DNA of 64,000 bases. Source: Hanleya hanleyi (taxonomy: Eukaryota; Mollusca; Polyplacophora; Lepidopleurida; Hanleyidae). Below are positions 20,457-32,744 of the stretch, one piece after another; within the stretch, counting starts at the first letter, position 1, and every line of letters starts with the position of its first letter. The DNA lies in the NCBI GenBank assembly GCA_036873755.1, contig JAVTVY010016039.1, forward strand, positions 1 to 64,000. Reading direction: 5' to 3'. The notes under the pieces are model-generated. The model was given only the letters and a program-made list of their open reading frames with translations, had not been told where the DNA came from and did no database searches. A program made the position numbers and the translations under genes.

Positions 20457-21526
20457 ATGAAGAGCTGGGAGAAGGTGTTGGACACGTTGTATTACAGTCC
20501 TGACAGTTCGGCAGCCTATAGTGCAATATCCGCCCTGTATCGAGCCGCTAAACCCAAGGGGATACAACGAGCCCAAGCTAGAGATTGCTTAAAAAACAAG
20601 ACACTTATACCTTACATCGAGCTGCCCGCCGCCATTTTCCACGAAACCGGGTCATCGTTGGTGGTATAGATGCGCAGTGGCAGGCCGATTTGGTCGATAT
20701 GAGCGCCTTTGCCAAACACAATGATGGGAATCGGTATATATCTTGACGTGCATCGATATTCTGTCAAAGCATGCGTGGGTAGTACCCATCCGAACGAAAA
20801 CCGGGGAAAATCTTGTGGCTGCGTTCAAGGGCATCTTCAAGACGGGTCGCAAGCCGATGTATTTGCAAACCGACGAAGGCACGGAATTCCTCAACAGACC
20901 CTTCCAACAGTTTCTGAAAGCCCTGAAGGTGTTCTTGTTTCACACGTACAAGGAAACGAAGGCTTCCCTTGTGGAAAGATTCAATCGGACGTTCAAAGGC
21001 CGCATGTATAAATATTTCTCCTATAAGAATACAAGGCGGTACATCGATGTTCTCCCCCAGATGGTAGCGGGTTACAATCGAGCCTATCACCGGAGTATTC
21101 AGAGAGCACCCTTCACCGTTATCAAAACGCAACGAGGCTCAAGCCCGGCGTGCCTTGTACCCCATGCAACCCCAACCACGACCGAAGGAGGTGTTCAAGG
21201 TCGGGGACCCTGTACGGATCAGTAAAGTCAATGGCAAGTTCGAGAGGAGTTACCTTCCCAACTGGAGCGATGAGCACTTTCTGTATAAACGCCGCATATC
21301 CCGACAACCGCGAGTCTATGAACTGGAGGATCTTCAAGGGAAACCGTTGCAAGGAACGTTTTACGAGCAAGAATTACAGCCCGTGATGAAAACAGGCCAA
21401 GACTACTACACTGTGGAACGCATCCTGAAAAGCGAGCGACGCCGAGGCAAGACGATGCACTTCTTGAAATGGCAAGGCTGGCCCAGTTCCTTCAATTCTT
21501 GGGTCGCGGCCAACCAGATGAAATGA
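20457..21526 (+). pseudogene. Polinton integrase with chromodomain, copy 2
   Basis: All parts of a Maverick/Polinton integrase are present but in several frames. The N-terminus starts MKSWEKVLDTLYYSPDSSAA. The rve core shows the first Asp in QADLVDM, the second in LQTDEGTEF and the Glu in SLVERFNRTF, so the DDE triad can be read. A linker with VFKVGDPVRISKVNGKFE is followed by a C-terminal chromodomain (YYTVERILKSERRRG, then FLKWQGWPSSFNSW). Frame breaks occur near 20600, 20745 and 21160-21200. The enzyme would join element ends to host DNA. The chromodomain and single-gene layout argue for Polinton over Gypsy. Confidence 0.8.
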
Positions 21527-21599
21527 AATGAAATCTGCAAATGCCAGGATAGGGGAGGAAGTACGGATCCGTAAAAGTGGCTTGGGAGATTTGTCTTTT

Positions 21600-22090
21600 T
21601 TAGCCCCTATTAAGTCATTATAACGAGGTATTATGCCGTTAGAACGACGTATGAAGTCGTTATAACGACTTATTATGTCACTAGAACGACTTATTAAGTC
21701 TTTATAACGACTTATTCTTATTATGTCGTTAAATAAGTCGTTATAACGACTTATTATGTCACTAGAACGACTTATTAAGTCTTTATAACAACTTATTCTT
21801 ATTATGTCGTTAAATAAGTCGCTATAACGACTTAATAAGTCGTTCTTAGGACTTAATAAGTCGTTCTAACAACATAATAAGTAAATCATGTTCAAAATCA
21901 TACATAAAAAATTGGTTTGCTTCAGATAGTCGGGGATAACCTTCCGTATGTACCTGAATATCCCGACGGCAGGTTTGCTCAGCCAATTAAGAGGGGGTAT
22001 GTCCCGTCGGTAAAAGGGTTTAAGTCTTAAGAACGATTTATTAAGTTGTTATAACGACTTATTATGTCGTTAGGTCGATTATTCTTTCGA
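21600..22090. repeat. Minisatellite of CGTTATAACGACTTATTA units
   Basis: Self-complementary ~15-30 bp units (GTCGTTATAACGACTTATTA and AGAACGACTTATTAAGTC) are arranged in ~80-bp higher-order copies, e.g. 21680-21760 and 21745-21825. The array is interrupted at about 21890-22020 by unrelated DNA. It starts just past the integrase gene end. Confidence 0.8.
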
Positions 22091-22119
22091 ATGCAGTGAT
22101 ATTCATCACACCAGTTCTT

Positions 22120-22620
22120 AGGCCACCAGCAGTCGAATAATCTTTCTCGCAAACCTGTTATATGTATATATCTTCTCAAAGAGAATATGTAACTCCAAGG
22201 CACATGATATTTAGGCAGTAAAAATTTAAACGGTTGCTCTCCCCTTAAAAACTGCTTTCATTTAAACTTGAAAATAGAAAAATGTCATTTTCGGTATAAT
22301 TTCGAGAGAAATCTGTAAGAGAGTTTTATTATAAAATATCTGAATTTAAAACGGCGAAAAAACGGGGACATTTACTACGGTACCAGTGTTTGTCAAATGT
22401 CTCGCCGTAAATGAAACAAGGGGCATAACTGAGACTGTTACAAAGTTACTCCCGGTCTGTAGACGAGCCTAGCCAGAGATTTGCATATGTCCGTTTGAAA
22501 GATCGACAATACACAACAGGATGGTACTATACATATCAGAAACTATAAAGGTATGAAGAATTATCATTTGACCAAATAAAGTCGGTCTCTCCTATTATGA
22601 AATTAGAGAGGAGCCATTCG
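22120..22620 (+). repeat. Diverged duplicate D1, copy a
   Basis: Shares order of segments with 23285-23860: AATCTTTC-GCA..CTGTTATAT, CTTCTCAAAGAGAAT, GGCAGTAAAAAT, TTTCGAGAGAAAT and ACTGAGAC near a CCGTTTGAAA segment. Identity is moderate by eye. No coding content. Confidence 0.5.
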
Positions 22621-23284
22621 TAAGAATCTTTCTTGTGCATCCTTTAAGTTGAGACGTTTGTAAACTTCCTTTTCCCTGCTTGTGTTAGCCAGTGAGTATA
22701 GCGATTTACAGCACATGTTAGTTATCTGCAGCATTGTGGAATATCTGGTCACTTAATTTTACCCTACCCCATATTTCCTTTGTTTGATTTTGCCACCTCG
22801 AGCATATTTATTGTGATTATATCTTCAAAATAATCCATTTTCTCAGCTGTATGCCTACAAATTCCGCGATTGATGTCCAGTTTTTGAATGATACGAGACA
22901 TGAAAAGATATAAAGAGGTGAAATAACAGTCAAATTTTTTGTAAGTTTTCACTCTATTCGTTTCGGGAAAGAGAGACCTGCTTTACACACCTCAGCTATA
23001 ATTGGCGAAAGCCAGATAATACGTACGCATTAAACATAATAATTCTGGCAATTTTATTTAATGGTGGTAAGACCGAAGTGTACCATTCTCTCAAAATATA
23101 TGTCAGCACACGGCGAGATAACTCTTATGTAGATCTATACACCTGAAACATAATACTACCAGAATTATACCATATTATATGGCGGATTATTTTAATCGAA
23201 CGTTTTGAAACTGAGACCAACGTTAATGCTTTAGATGAAATTAGCCAACAGCGAAGTAGCATTATGATGTCTTCGCTCTGCGAT
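22621..23284. other. No recognisable feature
   Basis: AT-rich spacer between the D1 copies; nothing identified. Confidence 0.45.
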
Positions 23285-23860
23285 GGAGTGCACTCTGGTC
23301 ACCAATAATAGAATAATCTTTCGCACAATCTGTTATATATATGTACCTTCTCAAAGAGAATACCTGTATCATGAATCTATGGGACATGACATTTATGCAG
23401 TAAAAATCTATTCGCTATCTCTTTTAAAATTGGTTCAATTTTACCTGAAAACCCTAAAAGAGTAATTTTTGCCCAATTTCGAGAGAAATTTGAAAGAGCG
23501 ATCTTTAATCTTAATGGACGACGGCTAAATTATGAATGACGGACTAGACGCTTGTATTCAATAGAATACACTGTCTCGTCTTCCACGTCGAGAGGTTAAT
23601 TTTAAACGGCTAAAACAACGGGAATATTGACCAGTTTTCGCCAAATTTCGCAAATGGGCCATAATGTCCACCAAAGGGGCATAACTGAGACAATGCCAGC
23701 CTGTAGGCGAACCCAGTCATCGATTCGCGTAAGTCCGTTTGAAAAAAACGACAATTCGCAACTGGATGTGACTGTAGATATAGGTAACTCTAAGGTTAGG
23801 AAGAATTCTCATGTTCAACTTAGAAAGGGTCATTCCTACGAAACTTCCTTGTGCACACAC
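23285..23860 (+). repeat. Diverged duplicate D1, copy b, with R1 inside
   Basis: Second D1 copy; it is interrupted at 23512-23556 by a 45-bp R1 right end. Confidence 0.5.
23512..23556 (+). repeat. R1 repeat, copy f (right end only)
   Basis: TAATGGACGACGGCTAAATT through GACGCTTGTA, the shortest R1 copy, again keeping the right end. Confidence 0.75.
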
Positions 23861-24340
23861 AGTTCTTGACGTACCTGCGATAAACCCCAGTGAACCACAC
23901 GAATTTGCGTAACTTCGCCTCATTTTTGAGTATCGGCCAGCTTTTCAAAGTGTCTTCCTTTTCGTGACCAGCCTCCGATCCATCCTTGGAGATAATGTGA
24001 CCCAGATAGCGAACCTTCTTCCCAAAGCTTGACACTTTTGAGCTCTCGTACTAGATCATCTACACAACTCTCCATAAGACGAGAGAAAGTTGACGGAGTA
24101 TTTGTAAGACTGAAAGGCATCAAATTACACTACAGTCCGATCCTTGTGCGATTCCGCCATTTCTACTTGCCAATTACCAGGTTTCCAATTCCAAAGAGTA
24201 GGAGTCTCGAACAGTTCGTTTATTGAATTCTCTGTAATTAATACAAAAACGAAGGGACCCATCCTTCTTTTTAACCAAAACCATTGACGATGCCCTAGGA
24301 TTGCTACACTCACAGGTCACCCCGGCCTCCAACATTGCCG
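23861..24340 (-). pseudogene. Ty3/Gypsy RT remnant
   Basis: Minus-strand frames contain MPFSLTNTPSTFSRLMESCV (RT block with F-x-LTNAPxTF), then GKKVRYLGHIISKDG and LRKFVWFTGVYRRYVKN (the LGH-ISxDG and LR-F-G-YRR-FI-NF blocks that follow the palm). Earlier RT parts and the catalytic YxDD region are shifted or lost. Together with 25071-25490 it is a separate Gypsy copy from the one at 4.5-6.6 kb. Confidence 0.65.
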
Positions 24341-24848
24341 AGTGCTATCGAACTTCACATACATGGTGAAATGCGAATTAATGTGGAGAATCGCTATATA
24401 AATGATACAGTGAATGATATATATCCATCTTTCGGAAACGCCAGATAGCCCAAATGGCACATCATATTCAAACTCTATAAAAACTGAACCGGGTCTTCTC
24501 TCTCGTCGACTTTATTACAAGAGATGATTACAATATCGACGACATCGTAAGCTGTCTCTATATCTTAGTAACGGTTGATATAGATCCCGTGTAAAAAGCG
24601 ACAAATTTAATCAACATCACAGAACATTATTGCAGAAACTTGTAAAACAGGGCTATACCCCGAAGTGTCACCACTTAAAGTTTCTCAAATTTGGAGATAC
24701 ATGCTGATAGAAAAATACGAGCGTGGCGTACAAGTATGAACCCATGTGATCATGTGATCCTCGTGGTGTTGATATGAACATTCACGATCAAAACGTGACT
24801 GAGATACCTCATTCTCTAGATAACGACTTTACAACGATTAAAGATGTA
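24341..24848. other. No recognisable feature
   Basis: Decayed sequence between Gypsy RT and R1; no readable pol motif. Confidence 0.4.
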
Positions 24849-25083
24849 GATTAAGGATACGGTTCAGCAATACGGATGTGATATTTTTGGAACATCATGA
24901 TGCTTGCCGGCATCACAGATAACTGTTGACAGCTTCTCTCTTGCAGGGAAACTTGCTTATGTTTACGTATACTATTTTTTGTTGGTGCTAATGCTGATAC
25001 ATGAATTAGGTCTTTGGATTATGGACACGGAAATTCTTTAATGGACGATGTCTGAATATTGAATAATGGACTAGACGCTTGTA
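24849..25083 (+). repeat. R1 repeat, copy g (diverged, near full length)
   Basis: Begins ATTAAGGATACGGTTCAGCA and ends GACGCTTGTA; the hydrophobic frame is disrupted by small deletions. It lies inside the Gypsy remnant. Confidence 0.7.
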
Positions 25084-25490
25084 TTTCCAACGTCACTCAC
25101 TATGATAGAGAGTTGAACCTTGTACAATGGTGTGTTAGGCGAAATAGCCATATCTCGATTTGTCACGTTATGGATCTCGACGTTTACGAGTTTACGATAA
25201 CCTCTATCTAGTTTCACAAGATAGAGCGCCATAACTAATCCGCCTGGCAAGGGCAGATCCATAGCTTCTGTCATTGCACCAATGTTTTGCTGAAAACGCT
25301 TGGTCACGTAACCAGACACCACCTTGATAGTATTTTCTGATAAGGTACCCGGAACTGCAGAACTCACCGGCTGCTTTTCATCCTCCATAGCTAAGCATCT
25401 AAATGCAGGCAACCACCACGACTGATGCACCTGCAAATCGTCCCACAATTGACTGGTACTATCACTGTATAAATGTAGATCGACTGCCAT
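25084..25490 (-). pseudogene. Gypsy Pol linker fragment
   Basis: The minus frame from 25490 contains TIKVVSGYV, LPLPGGLVMALYLVKLD and VNVEIHNVTNRDMAISPNTP. Such N-T-x-RDxxIxxxT segments precede RT in Ty3/Gypsy polyproteins. The frame ends where R1 copy g begins. Confidence 0.4.
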
Positions 25491-26716
25491 GAATATAGAT
25501 TAGTAGACTCTACCCCCAGCAATCCTCCTTACAGCGCATGTTACTTTTCGATTTCCACCTTGACCGTAACTGTCTAAATGATATCGGACCAAGGATACCG
25601 TATGTTCGTTGGACTGCTCATATTCTGATACTGTGGAGTGACAATATATAATAGGTGAAAATGTTGTTCGTGAACAAATAGGCCAAGAGAGCACAATGAG
25701 AGTATTTAAACTGGCCCAACTACTTAGATCAGCCTTGTCCATCTATAGCTCCAGGTCAGGGCATGTAGTTCATGTTGCACGGCTTTAATTTCAATATCAA
25801 TTTATTCAGAGGGTTCATATGCAATCCTAGCTCAGCGTAGGGTCAATTTCAGACTGTTCCAGAGTCACATCAATTTCTGGACCTGTATTGACTTTTCATT
25901 TCAACGGGATTTTGAAATTTGATATTTGAATTTGATTTTGATTTTGAATTCAAGATTTCACTTTCAATTTAAAATTCCGATTAAAAATTTCAATTCAATA
26001 TTCGATTTAAAATTTCAATTCAATTTAAAGTTTCATCAAAAAATTCGTCTGACAGGTAGATTGGAATTATTTCTACAATTAGCTTGAAATGCTCACTTTT
26101 GTTTGGGGAATTAGGGCGGGGGACACACAAACACCCATACCAAACGCCCAATCGCCTGACAATTCCAAACAAATTTCTATAAACCATATCTCCACTACTT
26201 TCTATGTATTATGTTGTTGTTGTTGTTGTTTTGTTTTTTTTGTATCAAATAGAACACCTGAAAACATCTCGCTCCTCCGACCTACAATTGTTTACAGTTC
26301 CATTGTAACAGATTTTGACCTTTGTAAGAGACTCGCGCGTAATAATACTACTCCTGTTTGTGTCGCGTAAACACTTTTGGCCTACATTCCTTCATTCACA
26401 AATCGATCGCAGCAAAAAGATTTGCTGGTTTTCCCGGCCAACAATTATTACAAAAAACTTCACAAAAAGATGGTATGGTATGGTAAGACAAATACAAATT
26501 GCATTATGTTCACGAATAACGGTCGATAGTTAAGGGGTTATAATACATCGTCTTGTGGACCCGGATTGACTTACTATGCTTACCAGAATACGTATGAATA
26601 AATATGTTCTAGACATTGCTGAAAAATAAAAAGTCTGTCGGTGAGAAAATACAGAGCGGATGGTGATGATAAACGAACGACTGTTTTCAACTGGCCTGAC
26701 ATGTATGGATTAGAAG
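25491..26716. other. No gene; AT-rich low-complexity stretch
   Basis: 25910-26045 is dominated by TTTGAAATTT/AATTTCAATT words. The rest shows no recognised repeat or gene. Confidence 0.45.
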
Positions 26717-27166
26717 CAACCTGTAACCATCTCGGTCATCTATACGCGGTAAGACTGACCCTGGGATCGTGTGTATCCATGTTCAGCCTACTTTCGGCAA
26801 TTGCAGGAGGGAATTTCCATAAATCAATACCACGTGACTTCGTCAGCCAATCAGCTAAAGTCTACCGACGTAAACCCAACGTAACTCGCCATTTTCGAGT
26901 CATGTGATGAACTACTTGTTCAAAATTTCAGATCCACCAGACCTCTTGGATGGTACGAAAGTTATACATACCTATATATTTTGTAAGTCCAGGCAATATA
27001 TGTTTCAGAAGTGGTATGAAAACCTGTAATTTAACAGATTTGTCGGGTCTGTTCTCCGCCGGATGAAGGCCGAACAGAATCCGGTAAAATACTGGATATC
27101 GCTCCGCGATAATGGAGACACACGATTCGCAAGCCATCTTATGGATGGCGAAGTGTACGCAAATGG
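26717..27166 (-). repeat. Dispersed duplicate D2, copy a
   Basis: About 450 bp nearly identical to 53567-54008, same orientation. Both copies start with ACCTGTAACCAT and end with GAAGTGTACGCAAATG, with scattered substitutions and short indels. Confidence 0.8.
27024..27137 (-). CDS. Candidate first exon in D2, copy a
   Basis: From ATG 27137 on the minus strand 38 codons are open (starting MACESCVSIIAERYPVFYRI) and end at TTACAG|GTTTTC, a possible 5' splice site. The D2 copy b keeps the same start, length and donor. Product unrecognised. Between copies I count about two silent and four amino-acid changes, so selection is not shown. Confidence 0.3.
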
Positions 27167-28182
27167 ATTAGAAGGTGCAGTGTAGAATATACACGTCACG
27201 TTTACTTAGCACAGCATAGTCGACTGCTATCTGTCTTGTCATATTCGACGTAGCGGTACTGCAGAAGACTGACTGTAATATTAAGGATCATGGCTGCATC
27301 ACAACGCAGGTTAGTGAATTTGCGTATACCACAGCTAGGCTGCTTGGAGCATATAGGTCACCATTGGTACTGTGCATTTGCTTGTGTTTCTGACTCTTGT
27401 GGCTTGGATTATTATCGTCCAGACAACTGCAAATAGCTTTTTTTCTATTTTCAAATGCAGACCGCCTTATTTTATCACCATATCCATCACTGCTGATTTT
27501 TGGCGCACATAATTCGAACATTTATGGACCATGCAAATTTATCACTGGTGTAGGACCGGCGCAAATCTGGGGGAACTTTTCCCCGCTTTTTACTATAGGA
27601 CATGAACTTATTTTAATTTGTTCATATATGGAATACTTAATTTTTCACAGAGTTGTAATATTTTCATTCCATTCATTTTGATTCAAGTATGTATATCGAT
27701 ACTCTATAACATGCAGTTTGATCTTGGTGCATATAGAATATGAACATTATCGAGCAGAGATAAGCTGTATGCTGCCCAATTCTAACGTCGATGACATCCA
27801 TGTATTTCTGCACCATTGGCTTTCATTTGACCAAGACATGGTTGAGATATCAAGAATATTGGATAAAATTTTCGGCTGTCCACAATATCAAATTGTGTGA
27901 GAGCTGAATCTATATAGCCTAAACTTAACATTGATTGCATGAGAAATTAGAATTTCAGTAATTCATGCTCTGTATGTGTACATGTAGTTTTACTTATTTC
28001 AATTAACAAAATCCATCAATGTGCATTTTTTCAGGCTTTGGTTTACATAGAATTTAAAAATATTTAGCTCGAAATAAGGGGGGGGGAAATGACATTTTGG
28101 TTTACTGAAAATTACTTATACATTGGTTACTCCTGATAAATTGTGCATGGTCTCTTACAATCTGATTAAAACAGATCCAGAA
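27167..28182. other. No recognised gene
   Basis: Short frames only. An ATG at 27289 followed by a few codons and CAG|GTTAGT could be another tiny first exon, but support is weak. Confidence 0.4.
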
Positions 28183-29771
28183 ACCGATTCTCTTACAATT
28201 AGAGATTCGATTTCTGGATCTGTTTTTAATTATTCTGAGGATCAAATCCCAGGATTTGATACTCAGTAGTTTTCAATCAGACTGAGTTCTTTGAGTAGGT
28301 CTTTTGATTTATATTGACATGTGAAAGTACTTTCACTTTCGATTTGAAATGTTATTTCTGAGAAGTAAAGCAATGAACCTGGGATATGTAAACATTGTAC
28401 ATGTAGCTCACAGGTATATTCCGGTATATTCCAGTTCCGAATACAGCATGGTTTCGAAGCATTCGCAAATTGTTCGCGGTGATATTCAGGATTCATCCGT
28501 GCTTACTGACCAACTTACAGTTGATGTTTTGATGTTGTCATCATGCGGAAGATTGTCCACACGAAGATATACCTCTATTTTAGATTATTTACGATGTAAA
28601 TCGGTGACCTTCGTAGATTTTCGCCGTTTAAAGCTGTAAAGATGACTTTGCACAAATATACGGCACAAATACACTACGGTAGTAGTATAGTAAGTGCATT
28701 TCATTTAGTATTCACCTTTGACCTAAAAAAATTGCATATTGGAGAGCAAAAGCTACCTCCGAACACAGAAGAGTTCCAATTTTTGCTTTGACAGCCAATC
28801 AGAAGCGAGTAGTTTGACCTCGGCTGGGAAGGCAAGGCCACATGACTTTTGACCTCGAATTCCTCCGCGGTGATGCGGTCTGGCGGTGATGCGGTCGCGG
28901 GAAAAAGCCTCCCCGGACAGAAAGTAGTCCCAAATACGCTGGGGATATTCTCCGGCAATCTTTGGGACATTTTTGGGACATTTTTCCCCCTAGTGGACCG
29001 ATTGGGTCGAGTGAGGTGTCAAAGTGAATCACTCCTCCAGGGCTATCAAGTCATGGGTGGGTGCATGTAAATTGAGGATTTGTCCCGAAAATATAAAAAG
29101 CGGAACACGGACTTTACCCCTAAAATAGGGGAAAACTCCTATCAACCATATCCAAACGGGGTAATATCGGTCCCCCGGGCTTATCGGGGCCTGCCTATCA
29201 AGTCATGGGTGGGTGCATGTAAAATGAGGATTTGTCCCCGAAAATATTAAAAGCAGAACACGGACTTTACCTCTACAATAGGGGAAACTCCCTATCAACC
29301 ATATCCAAAAAGGCTAATATCGGTCTCCGGGCTTATCGGGGTCTCCTGAGAGTAGGGTGGGGGAGTGGGTGTATGTAAATTGAGGATTTGTCCCCGAAAA
29401 TATAAAAAGCGGAACTCGGACTTTAGCCCTACAATAGGGGCCTGATTCGCACATTTGCATCTATACGGGAAAATGCCTGTATGGGGTATGGGTTTTTTAT
29501 ATTTTACTATGGGTTGTTTGGTCTCGTTTTTCACGTCTCGCCACGTAAAACACTTTGGGAAGGGTCCCGATGCTAAACGGTGAAAAATTTCGAAAAGTCC
29601 ATGGAGGTCTGGATAGGCCCATAGGCCCATACTGGCTCAGGTGGATTAGGTATATACTGGGAAATTCACACGTGTTCATTGCGATATGGGTTGTTTGGTC
29701 TTGTTTTTCACGTCTCACCACGTAGAACACGATGGAAGGGGTCTCCTAATGATCCGATGGTGTCGTTACTA
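28183..29771. repeat. 1.6-kb recent tandem duplication D3, unit 1
   Basis: Nearly identical to 29820-31418. Unit 2 has an extra ~16-bp copy of GGCGGTGATGCGGTCT. The units share a 96-codon open frame (28349 and 29986) that differs at one residue; the product is unrecognised and may be chance. Confidence 0.9.
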
Positions 29772-31110
29772 CCACTTGGCGGCTTCAGGTCAGGGCCAGA
29801 AGAGGTGGGAGAGAGACTGAGTGATTCTCTTACAATTAGAGATTCGATTTCTGGATCTGTTTTTAATTATTCTGAGGATCAAATCCCAGGATTTGATACT
29901 CAGTAGTTTTCAATCAGACTGAGTTCTTTGAGTAGGTCTTTTGATTTATATTGACATGTGAAAGTACTTTCACTTTCGATTTGAAATGTTATTTCTGAGA
30001 AGTAAAGCAATGAACCTGGGATATGTAAACATTGTACATGTAGCTCACAGGTATATTCCGGTATATTCCAGTTCCGAATACAGCATGGTTTCGAAGCATT
30101 CGCAAATTATTCGCGGTGATATTCAGGATTCATCCGTGCTCACTGACCAACTTACAGTTGATGTTTTGATGTTGTCATCATGCGGAAGATTGTCCACACG
30201 AAGATATACCTCTATTTTAGATTATTTACGATGTAAATCGGTGACCTTCGTAGATTTTCGCCGTTTAAAGCTGTAAAGATGACTTTGCACAAATATACGG
30301 CACAAATACACTACGGTAGTAGTATAGTAAGTGCATTTCATTTAGTATTCACCTTTGACCTAAAAAAATTGCATATTGGAGAGCAAAAGCTACCTCCGAA
30401 CACAGAAGAGTTCCAATTTTTGCTTTGACAGCCAATCAGAAGCGAGTAGTTTGACCTCGGCTGGGAAGGCAAGGCCACATGACTTTTGACCTCGAATTCC
30501 TCCGCGGTGATGCGGTCTGGCGGTGATGCGGTCTGGCGGTGATGCGGTCGCGGGAAAAAGCCTCCCCGGACAGAAAGTAGTCCCAAATACGCTGGGGATA
30601 TTCTCCGGCAATCTTCGGGACATTTTTGGGACATTTTTCCCCCTAGTGGACCGATTGGGTCGAGTGAGGTGTCAAAGTGAATCACTCCTCCAGGGCTATC
30701 AAGTCATGGGTGGGTGCATGTAAATTGAGGATTTGTCCCGAAAATATAAAAAGCGGAACACGGACTTTACCCCTAAAATAGGGGAAAACTCCTATCAACC
30801 ATATCCAAACGGGGTAATATCGGTCCCCCGGGCTTATCGGGGCCTGCCTATCAAGTCATGGGTGGGTGCATGTAAAATGAGGATTTGTCCCCGAAAATAT
30901 TAAAAGCAGAACACGGACTTTACCTCTACAATAGGGGAAACTCCCTATCAACCATATCCAAAAAGGCTAATATCGGTCTCCGGGCTTATCGGGGTCTCCT
31001 GAGAGTAGGGTGGGGGAGTGGGTGTATGTAAATTGAGGATTTGTCCCCGAAAATATAAAAAGCGGAACTCGGACTTTAGCCCTACAATAGGGGCCTGATT
31101 CGCACATTTG
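29060..31110 (+). repeat. Tandem promoter-like subrepeats in left arm
   Basis: Units of ~130-150 bp each contain TCATGGGTGGGTGCATGTAA, GAGGATTTGTCCC, ATATAAAAAGCGGAACACGG, GACTTTACC, a self-complementary CCTA...TAGGGG segment and ATCGGTCTCCGGGC-type DNA. TATA-like words lie at about 29092, 29247, 29401, 30745, 30899 and 31054. Confidence 0.7.
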
Positions 31111-31418
31111 CATCTATACGGGAAAATGCCTGTATGGGGTATGGGTTTTTTATATTTTACTATGGGTTGTTTGGTCTCGTTTTTCACGTCTCGCCACGTA
31201 ACACACTTTGGGAAGGGTCCCGATGCTAAACGGTGAACAATTTCGAAAAGTCCATGGAGGTCTGGATAGGCCCATAGGCCCATACTGGCTCAGGTGGATT
31301 AGGTATATACTGGGAAATTCACACGTGTTCATTGCGATATGGGTTGTTTGGTCTTGTTTTTCACGTCTCACCACGTAGAACACGATGGAAGGGGTCTCCT
31401 AATGATCCGATGGTGTCG
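29820..31418. repeat. 1.6-kb tandem duplication D3, unit 2
   Basis: Second unit; begins ATTCTCTTACAATTAGAGAT and ends at GATCCGATGGTGTCGTT, after which the inverted-repeat sequence continues. 48 bp of other sequence separate the units. Confidence 0.9.
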
Positions 31419-31966
31419 TTTGAGGTCTTATTTTGAAGCTCTCGTCGAGGAGACTGGATCGTTTACAATATTTTGCGCATGGGCCGTCTGGCCGTAGTAT
31501 AGAAAGCAGGCATTTTGGTGTGTGTGGTGGGTGTTTCGGGTAGAGATGGACCACTATTGGTCCAAATGGGTCGTGGAAGGTGTCAAAGTGAAGCTTTTGT
31601 GGGGTAGAGTCAGAATGGCGTGTTTTTTATCGCAGGTCGCGTCAATCTGTGCATGCGCAGTTGGGTGTAGTAGCGAAAGCGGACATTTTTGGGGTATAGA
31701 GGAAGGTGTTTGGGGTAGAGATGGACCATCCTTGGTCCGAATGTGTCGTGTGGGGTGTCGTGTTGTAGCACTCGGAATGTAGACCACGACTACAGGTTTG
31801 CCCATGTCATCTTAGACGTCATCGGTGACGTCATCAGTACGAGTAGAAGCGAAAGCGGGAGTTTCGGAGGTGCAATGGAGTGCGTTTGGAGTAGATAGCG
31901 GCTTTTTTCCATCCAGCTACCTGGTAGAGTTACCTGTGAATGTGAGTGTATGCGCACGTGTGTGTA

Positions 31967-32150
31967 AGTGAGTGAGTGAGTGAGAGAGTGAGAGAGTGAG
32001 TGAGTGAGTGAGTGAGTGAGTGAGTGTGAGTGAATGAGTGAGTGAGTGAGGCGTGCACAACGCCCTTGAGGCGTCCCAACGCCCGTCTTAACGCATGGAC
32101 GCACAAACGACGGTGAGTGACTGAGTGAGTGAGTGAGTGAGTGAATAAGA
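31967..32150. repeat. (GAGT)n microsatellite
   Basis: Two runs of GAGT units, mirrored by CACT runs at 33540-33690 in the right arm. Confidence 0.9.
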
Positions 32151-32559
32151 TCCGACAGGACTAATGTATCGTCCGTTTTCACCATTTTGCGCATGCGCAG
32201 TCTGGCCGTAGTATAGAAAGCAGGCATTTTGAGGATTCGTGAAGGTTTGATGAGTGATTGAGGGACCATCCCTGGTCAAATGGACCGTGTGGGGTATCAG
32301 TGTGAAGCTCTCGTGGGTCAGACTGGCTTGTTTTCATTTAAAGTCGCGCCAATCTGCGCATGCGCAATTGGGGTGCAGTAAGTAAAGTGGTCATTTTGGG
32401 AGATGCGTGGGAGTGTGTTTGGGGTAGAGAGGGACCATCCTTGGTCCGAATGCGTCGTGTGGGGTGTCATTTTGTAGCTCTCGTGGTGTAGACCCCGATT
32501 TGAGGGATGTCCACAGCATGTGACGTCATCGGTGACGTCGTCAGTACGAGTAGTAGCGA

Positions 32560-32725
32560 ATGTACATTGTGCATGTCCATGTACATATAATCTGCGCATG
32601 TCCATGTATTCTTTGCATATCTCTGTACATGTACTATCTGTCTGTACATGTAATCTGTCCATGTACATATACTCTGCCAATGTACATGTACTCTTGCGGG
32701 AACAACACAGTATCCTGATATATAT
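32560..32725. repeat. CATGTACAT-rich short repeats
   Basis: Irregular 20-25 bp copies of TGTCCATGTACATATA-like words at the inner edge of the loop. Confidence 0.6.
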
Positions 32726-32744
32726 ATCACGGTGATGTAGCGTT

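Larger units (their letters stand above)
28679..32370 (+). repeat. Left arm of giant inverted repeat
   Basis: Reads as the reverse complement of 33325-35868: from outer AGTAGTATAGTAAGTGCATT through CTCGGCTGGGAAGGCAAGG, the TATAAAAAG subrepeats, CCAAATGGGTCGTG and TGACGTCATC blocks, to inner CGCCAATCTGCGCATGCGCA. The arm is lengthened by the D3 tandem duplication. It belongs to the repeat family before the Polinton genes at 17.1-18.5 kb. Confidence 0.85.

Noticed and set aside
28349..28639. A real gene duplicated at 29986-30276 (96 codons, one residue changed)
   Set aside because: Conservation is explained by the recent tandem duplication of DNA; no family resemblance, no splice or promoter evidence.
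31790..32269. 159-codon Ser/His/Leu-rich frame
   Set aside because: Runs through the (GAGT)n microsatellite inside the inverted-repeat arm; the mirrored copy at 33414-33884 is equally open for the same reason.
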